A stretch of DNA of 18,159 nucleotides from contig JAHWHD010000042.1 of assembly GCA_019323525.1 (NCBI GenBank), positions 1 to 18,159 of the forward strand, in the 5' to 3' direction. The translations under genes and the position numbers were made by a program. Within the stretch, counting starts at the first letter, position 1, and every line of letters begins with the position of its first letter. The notes beneath the pieces are model-generated. The model did not search any database. It was given only the letters and a program-made list of their open reading frames with translations, and had not been told where the DNA came from. Shown in pieces: positions 13,516-18,159 of the stretch. The stretch comes from Candidatus Woesearchaeota archaeon. Its GTDB lineage: Archaea; Nanobdellota; Nanobdellia; Woesearchaeales; JAHWHD01.

Positions 13516-14337
13516 CTAGAACATCCTAAATACGCCCCTGGTAACGTATATCTCAAGGAAAGCAGCCAATACTATTAAAACAACAGATATAAGGAACAGC
13601 ACAGTAGCATCTTTTACTACGTTCCTAAACTTGTCACTTCCAAACCTCTCTCTTGTCAAAGCCTTTGAAATAACGCCGCCTGCGATAGCTGCCAGTAAGA
13701 ACCCTGAAATCTCAGGCACCAGATGTATCAGCATTGTACTGAATATGGCTGTTGCATGTGCAGTTGTAGTTGAAAGGTAACGTATGAGTAACACTATGAA
13801 AGACGAGAATATCGAAGCGTTATACACTATCAAGAATATAGCTCCTGCTCCATAAGCAATAGACAGTATAAAAGCTACAAGGTCAACTGTAAGGTTCCTT
13901 GCTAGAACACCTCCAACCTGTGCCAGTGTACTTTCAGGAACAACACTCACACCTTCAGGCACTATGCCTCTAGAACGTAAAAAATCGAACTGGTACTCGT
14001 TAACGTCATAGCTAACACCCAGAGCAAAAAACCCTATAAGTAAATATCCCAAGAACACTCCGTGAAAGATAAACAAGTAAGTCTCCAGAATATCTTTATG
14101 GTTCCTGAAAAAATGTCTTAGACCGACTTTCCTCTCAATCCTCTCTTCTTTGCCAAGATACGCCATCAAGGTAGGGACCAACAACAAAGTTGTCAGGAAC
14201 AACATTGCCAGTGACATAAAATCCCTGAATAAGAAGAAAGCTGTAACTGCACCGATCAAGGCATATGCAAAACCTAGGAGTAATGCAAAATAATGCCGTT
14301 TCCCTATCTTGTTAATCCTCAGGAGGTGCTCAAGCAA
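13516..14337 (-). CDS. SpoIIM-family (DUF95) integral membrane protein
   Basis: A multi-pass membrane protein of 273 residues in the SpoIIM family (PF01944, COG1300), suspected of membrane remodelling; bacterial SpoIIM acts in engulfment with SpoIID and SpoIIP. Hydrophobic helices are visible at about 17-37, 42-62, 86-108, 149-174, 176-190, 202-224 and 247-267. The family core reads HLVPEISGFLLAAIAGGVIS. The gene overlaps the 827-residue surface-protein gene. I take the TTG at 14337 as start because GGAG at 14344-14347 lies six bases upstream and the surface-protein stop sits between them. An upstream TTG at 14349 would add four residues but has no spaced Shine-Dalgarno. The overlap implies coupled expression, and a function with that surface protein is a fair inference. 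No peptidoglycan partner gene is in the window. Confidence 0.9.
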   Translation of the reverse strand: MLEHLLRINKIGKRHYFALLLGFAYALIGAVTAFFLFRDFMSLAMLFLTTLLLVPTLMAYLGKEERIERKVGLRHFFRNHKDILETYLFIFHGVFLGYLLIGFFALGVSYDVNEYQFDFLRSRGIVPEGVSVVPESTLAQVGGVLARNLTVDLVAFILSIAYGAGAIFLIVYNASIFSSFIVLLIRYLSTTTAHATAIFSTMLIHLVPEISGFLLAAIAGGVISKALTRERFGSDKFRNVVKDATVLFLISVVLIVLAAFLEIYVTRGVFRMF

Positions 14338-14338
14338 T

Positions 14339-16822
14339 TTAATCTCCAAACTCTTTGAGGAAATCCTCTTTTTTTCGTTTCTTAAAACCTGTCAATAACA
14401 GGGTAGCAATAATAGCTACAATGATTGCAAATACTATCAATGTTCTTGGATTTTTAAGGAAATCTGTAAACACTCCAAAACCCATACCTGCTGCGAGGTT
14501 ATCTTCAACAGGCTCAGGCTCTAGAATCTCTAAAGGTTCATCAGGAACCTGCTCAACAATACCTGAATTCTTTTCTTCACCTTCTTCGTCCTGTTCACCT
14601 TCAGTGATAAAAGCAGAGTCACTAGGACCGTTGTCAGGAACAACAAGACTGACCATGCCGACTGGAGGACATTCACCACAGTCTTTAGGACAAGATGAAC
14701 AAGTTTCTCTGTTCAATTCGCAGACAGAGTCTCCGCACGATGAAGTGCTACCGCCACCTCCTCCGCCTCCTCCACCGCCGCCAGTCTGGACAGTCAACGA
14801 TGTTGAGTTGCTAAATGTCTCTCCGTTTTCATACACATAAGCGTACACAGTGCCGCTAGACGTTGCAGTGAACGAAGTAGTATAATAACCTGAAGCATTA
14901 GTTGTAGTAGCATAATCTGTGCTTAGGTAACTAACATTCACTAATGTGTTATTATCTGCCAATGTACCGTTATCATAATAAACATATCCATAAGCAGACA
15001 CTGCTGCGTTCTGGTTTGGATTAGAGTTTGAAAGTTGAATAGATAGCTCCATCCCAATCTTAAGATCAAATGTCTTTGTTGTGGTATTAACATTACCAGC
15101 TAAATCTTGAGCATCAACAGTAACTGTGCATGTTCCAGAACCGAAATTGATCAGGCTCGTAACATTCTGCCACCTGATTGCAGAAACATTCTCAAGAACC
15201 ATCGTAACAGGACTCTCGCCAGGACATTCAATCGTTGCATTCACAAGGTTAATCCCGTAATTGTCAGTAGCATTAGCATAAACACTAACATCGTTCCTGT
15301 AATAGACATCGTCCATATCGATAACGATTCCAGGGATTGAGTTGTCTATAGTGAAGTCTGAATCTGATTCGTCCCAGAAAGAATTGATACCATCTGTTAC
15401 ATTCGCACCTATTAGGTAATTATTGTCGTCAACAAAAGCAACAGTGTTCCAAGAATAATTTTGAGGACCTATTGGCAAGTCTGCAATAAAATCAAGATAA
15501 TCCCATTGACTTGAAGTAACATTCCAATAGTATAAAGTGACATTCAATAAACCGTTATCATCATCGTAGTGGTCCCAGGAAATGTTGTTAACACCTGACC
15601 AATACTCTCCACCATTAGGTGAAGTAATTGTCAAGTTTGGCTTTTGGTTATAAACAACATTAACATTTGTAATATTAATCACTCCACTTGTATCTGAATG
15701 AAAAACAAGAGGAACACTATGGTTTGTATTGTCATCGTCCAACAAATCAAGATAATCATTTAATTCATCACTAAAACCGTCTGCGTCATTAACTGTAGCC
15801 ACAGCACTAAACTCAGCAGGACCAGTCCATTCAATATCACTGTCATTAGTTATGTCTAGTGTAGGGTTTGTTGGGTAGTATTTTTTGACTAAAGAAACTT
15901 TTCTTGTACCAGATTTATCTGTAATTAACCATTCAAAATCAGTAACTACTTCTGCATCCCTTGGTTCTGTCACATCAGAATAGTTCAATAAGTATTCGCC
16001 ATTTGACATATTAAACTGAAAAACCAATGAATTTGGAATTGAATTACTAGCAATCAAAGTAAGATTGTCGCCTAAGTAATCTATATCTCTAGGCTCGGTT
16101 ATAGCATATTGCCAAAGTATGGTATCAGTATTGGGATCCATAGCTTTAATTCGTCCACCACCGGAATTATCCGCAACTAACCACAAATCCGTTGACAGAT
16201 ACTCGGCATCATAAACTGCCCCGATATTTGATGTAATATTTAGACCGGTTTCTTGGCCAGAGGTAGTGTTAATCAAAAGAACATGAGCACCAGACCACGA
16301 ACTTACTAAAATCAGGTCAGTATTCTCAATAATATCAACGTCACTTGGATCAGTGACTGAATAAGTCCATTCAACTGAATCACTTGTCACATTATAAAGA
16401 ATAACTCGATTATTGTTAGAGTCCGAAATAAACCATAATTCATCATTATAATATAGTGCATCAGTAGGATCGCTTAAGGAAATAGCAGTAGATTTTAGAG
16501 AAGTGTTTGATGAAGGTTGAATTAGATATACCGCATCAGTATCCTCGTCAGTAATTAACCAGGCATCTGGGTTTATGTGCTTTCCGCTAACTGGATCGTT
16601 CAAAAATGAATAATAAGTAACAACCTCCCACTCACTCAACTGCCCATTAAACGTCATAGTAGCACTTAAAACATAAGCATTACCAGGAAGCGTTATATCT
16701 GTAGATTGATAACTATCTCCTGTGAAAGTAAGAACAACATCACCACTATTAGTAAAAGAACTCAGACCACAAACAACCCCTATTAACAACAGCATTAATA
16801 CTAAATACACGCTCTTTTTCAT
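14339..16822 (-). CDS. Signal-peptide surface protein: six-fold propeller-like repeat, Ig-like domains, poly-Gly, six-Cys module, membrane anchor
   Basis: An 827-residue envelope protein. The signal peptide is at 1-21. A six-fold propeller-like repeat with a 42-residue period spans about 85-312. Three or four Ig-like or CARDB-like domains follow (about 313-680, with SPNGGEYWSG at 401-410). Next come an 11-glycine run (681-691) and a six-cysteine module (C696, C701, C708, C711, C715, C718; CGDSVCELN, then CSSCPKDCGECPP). An acidic Glu/Pro-rich stalk (about 740-775) leads to one transmembrane helix (about 794-811) and a basic tail (KKRKKEDFLKEF). Many N-x-S/T sequons suggest N-glycosylation. 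No catalytic motif is visible; adhesion, partner recognition or S-layer anchoring are possible. The gene overlaps the SpoIIM-family gene. GGGGTAGGT at 16827-16835 precedes the ATG. Confidence 0.88.
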   Translation of the reverse strand: MKKSVYLVLMLLLIGVVCGLSSFTNSGDVVLTFTGDSYQSTDITLPGNAYVLSATMTFNGQLSEWEVVTYYSFLNDPVSGKHINPDAWLITDEDTDAVYLIQPSSNTSLKSTAISLSDPTDALYYNDELWFISDSNNNRVILYNVTSDSVEWTYSVTDPSDVDIIENTDLILVSSWSGAHVLLINTTSGQETGLNITSNIGAVYDAEYLSTDLWLVADNSGGGRIKAMDPNTDTILWQYAITEPRDIDYLGDNLTLIASNSIPNSLVFQFNMSNGEYLLNYSDVTEPRDAEVVTDFEWLITDKSGTRKVSLVKKYYPTNPTLDITNDSDIEWTGPAEFSAVATVNDADGFSDELNDYLDLLDDDNTNHSVPLVFHSDTSGVINITNVNVVYNQKPNLTITSPNGGEYWSGVNNISWDHYDDDNGLLNVTLYYWNVTSSQWDYLDFIADLPIGPQNYSWNTVAFVDDNNYLIGANVTDGINSFWDESDSDFTIDNSIPGIVIDMDDVYYRNDVSVYANATDNYGINLVNATIECPGESPVTMVLENVSAIRWQNVTSLINFGSGTCTVTVDAQDLAGNVNTTTKTFDLKIGMELSIQLSNSNPNQNAAVSAYGYVYYDNGTLADNNTLVNVSYLSTDYATTTNASGYYTTSFTATSSGTVYAYVYENGETFSNSTSLTVQTGGGGGGGGGGGSTSSCGDSVCELNRETCSSCPKDCGECPPVGMVSLVVPDNGPSDSAFITEGEQDEEGEEKNSGIVEQVPDEPLEILEPEPVEDNLAAGMGFGVFTDFLKNPRTLIVFAIIVAIIATLLLTGFKKRKKEDFLKEFGD
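14344..14347 (-). promoter_or_regulatory. Ribosome binding site deciding the SpoIIM-family start
   Basis: GGAG inside the last codons of the surface-protein gene lies six bases before the TTG at 14337. The arrangement is GGAGATTAAATTG, with the upstream stop TAA between them, which suits translational coupling. Confidence 0.5.
14669..14737 (-). other. Six-cysteine juxtamembrane module of the surface protein
   Basis: Residues 696-718 follow C-x4-C-x6-C-x2-C-x3-C-x2-C. Similar CGDxxC...CxxCPxDCG modules occur in secreted archaeal proteins, where they could bind metal or form disulfides. Its position between the poly-Gly linker and the anchor is clear; the function is unknown. Confidence 0.6.
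14750..14782 (-). repeat. Eleven-codon glycine tract
   Basis: Eleven consecutive GGN codons use a mix of GGC, GGT and GGA, so this is an imperfect trinucleotide tract encoding a flexible linker. On the plus strand it gives a spurious poly-proline reading. Confidence 0.9.
15887..16570 (-). repeat. Six-fold, 42-residue propeller-like protein repeats
   Basis: Equivalent positions fall at residues 88, 130, 171, 214, 255 and 298 in the surface protein, a spacing of 41-43 residues. Typical cores are WLITDEDTD, WFISDSNNN, WLVADNSGG and WLITDKSGT, usually preceded by DP or EP with S/R/T-D. This period fits a six-bladed beta-propeller of the NHL/YVTN kind. Confidence 0.75.
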
Positions 16823-16863
16823 ATTTACCTACCCCTTTTAGATTTAAAAACTATAAAGAGCTC

Positions 16864-16875
16864 TTATATATAAAC
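16864..16875 (-). promoter_or_regulatory. TATA-like promoter of the 827-residue surface-protein gene
   Basis: GTTTATATATAA on the minus strand is centred about 47 bases before the ATG at 16822. This predicts a leader of about 21 bases that contains GGGGTAGGT. A second TATA-like string at 16850-16860 would give too short a leader for that site. Confidence 0.5.
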
Positions 16876-16879
16876 ATTT

Positions 16880-17860
16880 CTATAGAACATCTGCAAGATA
16901 AATCCCGTTCTTTGCCTCAACAATCTTAACGCGGACCATGTCACCTACTGAAGCAAGACATTTATTCACTGTAACGCACCTATCTGAAGCAACACCCAGC
17001 ATCTGTCCCTTGATCCAGCCTTCACACAATATCTTAACATTAACTTTATCCCCTTTAGAGAATACATCAGGCACTCTTTTACGTTTAACAATGTTCATGT
17101 TCTGCCTAGTCAACACTAAATCAACACCAAACTCCTTTTCCCACTGCTTAAGCTGTCTGTAAAACTTAAAATAAGTCATCTGCTTAGCCTTTTTCATCTT
17201 ACGAGAGTACTTGTACTCCTCATACTTCTGTATACCCAAACGAGCTCCAATCGATTTAGCGAACTCAATTATAGAAATAACATCTTCATCATTAACCTTA
17301 CGTATCCACACTGGTGTTAATATCAGATCAATATTTTTACCAGCAATATACTTTGCAATCTCCATTATCTTCTTTACATCGTACTCTTTAACCCCTGCCA
17401 ATAACCGCGCCTTGTCCTTATCAAGAGCATGTATTGAAAGATTAATGCGACCAAGACCAGCCTTAACAAGATCATCTACCATATTTCTGCTCAAAAAACA
17501 AGCATTGGTCTGCATTGAAATGAAAGAAACCTCTTTAATCTTTTTCAAACCTTTAACCAAACCTAAAAGATTCTTATAACAAGTAGCTTCACCAACAGAA
17601 TCGATATTAGCTTCTACACCAGGACCTTTAAACGCACATACCTCTTTTACCCAGCCAAGTAGATAGCCAACCTCAACCTCGTAATTAACCTTGTGCAGCT
17701 TACTGCAAGGACCTGCATCAACTGAACAGAAAGGGCAACAGAGATTACAGACAGAGGTAGGACGAACCTGTATCAAGTTAGTCCCTCTATCGATTATACC
17801 AAAGGCAATAGCTCCTAAGAGAGGTATTCCTGATTCTTTATCAATCTTAACCAGCTTCAT
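16880..17860 (-). CDS. Radical SAM protein with C-terminal TRAM-like domain
   Basis: A 326-residue predicted Fe-S oxidoreductase resembling the archaeal COG2100 family. The 4Fe-4S motif C38-x3-C42-x2-C45 (CNLCCPFC) would reduce S-adenosylmethionine. Further barrel features are VEANIDSVGEAT (about 83-94) and SMQTNACFLS, where relatives read DGxGEP and QTN. The last about 60 residues (from FSKGDKVNVKI to the end) resemble a TRAM/OB RNA-binding domain, suggesting an RNA substrate, as in methylthiotransferases; this is inference. There is no second cysteine cluster of the SPASM type. The ATG at 17860 lacks a Shine-Dalgarno and has a TATA box 27 bases upstream. Its end abuts the promoter of the 827-residue surface-protein gene. 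Confidence 0.9.
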   Translation of the reverse strand: MKLVKIDKESGIPLLGAIAFGIIDRGTNLIQVRPTSVCNLCCPFCSVDAGPCSKLHKVNYEVEVGYLLGWVKEVCAFKGPGVEANIDSVGEATCYKNLLGLVKGLKKIKEVSFISMQTNACFLSRNMVDDLVKAGLGRINLSIHALDKDKARLLAGVKEYDVKKIMEIAKYIAGKNIDLILTPVWIRKVNDEDVISIIEFAKSIGARLGIQKYEEYKYSRKMKKAKQMTYFKFYRQLKQWEKEFGVDLVLTRQNMNIVKRKRVPDVFSKGDKVNVKILCEGWIKGQMLGVASDRCVTVNKCLASVGDMVRVKIVEAKNGIYLADVL

Positions 17861-17882
17861 TATTAGAATAATTCCAATTGTT

Positions 17883-17892
17883 CTATAAAAAG
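17883..17892 (-). promoter_or_regulatory. TATA-like promoter of the radical SAM gene
   Basis: CTTTTTATAG on the minus strand is centred about 27 bases before the ATG at 17860, again leaderless spacing. Confidence 0.55.
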
Positions 17893-17899
17893 CTTATCA

Positions 17900-17942
17900 A
17901 AGAAAAAGAAAAAAGAAAGAAAAAAAAGGTTTTAACCTTTTT
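17900..17942 (-). terminator. Hairpin plus T-tract terminator of the S-layer gene
   Basis: An exact nine-base inverted repeat (AAAAAGGTT at 17923-17931 and AACCTTTTT at 17934-17942) reaches into the stop codon. On the coding strand it is followed by T7 and then a 20-base T/C tract. This is the only clear hairpin terminator in the window. Confidence 0.6.
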
Positions 17943-18159
17943 AGTCAGCTGTTGGTATTGTAGCTGTTACTGAGTCCAAGCTTGTTACGCTTAAGCTAAT
18001 CTCGTTTGTAGCCTTAAGGAACTTGTCCTGGTGGTCTCCGTAGTTAGCTAGATACCTTGCTGCAGCTCTTGTGTCAGTTCCGGTATAACCTGCTACTAGA
18101 ACAGCAACTTTGTCGCCATCCTCGAAGCACTTGATCATAGCCTTTCCTTCCTCAAAACC
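17941..18159 (-). CDS. S-layer protein, C-terminal end (partial, N-terminus beyond window)
   Basis: The frame is open to the right edge, so 72 residues are visible, starting GFEEGKAMIK. An internal Met at 18138 is not the true start. The stretch VAVLVAGYTGTDTRAAARYL with a following NYGDH matches the conserved C-terminal region of archaeal S-layer proteins (the LVAGY-x2-x-DTRxA signature seen in methanogen and DPANN surface-layer proteins). This region contributes to the S-layer fold and lies outside the cell. The end, SLDSVTATIPTAD, has no membrane anchor. A hairpin and T-tract terminator overlap the stop, as expected for a highly transcribed gene. Identity rests on this short signature only. 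Confidence 0.75.
   Translation of the reverse strand, partial: GFEEGKAMIKCFEDGDKVAVLVAGYTGTDTRAAARYLANYGDHQDKFLKATNEISLSVTSLDSVTATIPTAD

Noticed and set aside
14355..14840. 161-residue plus-strand frame with a poly-proline run
   Set aside because: The prolines are the reverse complement of the glycine tract in the surface protein on the other strand.
17900..17927. Purine-only tract as an independent element
   Set aside because: It is the complement of the T/C tract after the S-layer terminator hairpin, which explains it.

Overview
The window is a gene-dense, AT-rich archaeal segment. Family B DNA polymerase, a GINS subunit, aIF2-alpha, ribosomal proteins S27e and L44e, Nop10, an Sm-like protein, a PAC2-family protein and an archaeal/eukaryal-type IleRS leave no doubt about the domain. 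Very short intergenic gaps, compact proteins, many leaderless promoters and a right-edge fragment resembling the C-terminus of S-layer proteins from small archaeal genomes suggest a DPANN lineage, perhaps Woesearchaeota or Pacearchaeota. That lineage assignment is an inference from protein style, not a phylogenetic result.

Layout, left to right. Positions 1-455 (-) hold an unrecognised protein with a winged-helix-like segment, cut by the window edge. Next is a probable ileS-lsm unit (575-3922, -), then an unrecognised all-helical 230-residue protein (3967-4659, -). A signal-peptide, Ig/FN3-type, membrane-anchored surface protein follows (4720-6525, -), then polB (6585-9026, -). polB is divergent from a metal-dependent amidohydrolase (9101-9943, +), whose stop codon overlaps that of a convergent PAC2-family gene (9940-10731, -). 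A translation/ribosome operon L44e > S27e > aIF2-alpha > Nop10 is read leftward from 12331 to 10850 with abutting or overlapping stop/start codons. An unrecognised 114-residue protein (12430-12774, +) is divergent from L44e and convergent with a GINS subunit (12794-13438, -). An 827-residue surface protein with a six-fold repeat and a SpoIIM-family membrane protein form an overlapping pair (16822 to 13516, -). A radical SAM protein with a TRAM-like tail (16880-17860, -) and the C-terminal end of an S-layer protein (17941-18159, -) close the window.

Two themes run through it. One is information processing: replication (PolB, GINS), translation (IleRS, aIF2-alpha, S27e, L44e) and RNA (Nop10, Sm). 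The other is the cell envelope: two large anchored glycoprotein-like surface proteins, a SpoIIM-type membrane protein and an S-layer protein. Promoter geometry partly follows the same split. Most information genes have a TATA-like box about 27 nt before the start codon, which predicts leaderless mRNAs. Both full surface-protein genes instead have room for a 20-30 nt leader and carry a Shine-Dalgarno sequence. I see no tRNA or rRNA gene, CRISPR array, insertion sequence or intein, and no gap above 300 bases.
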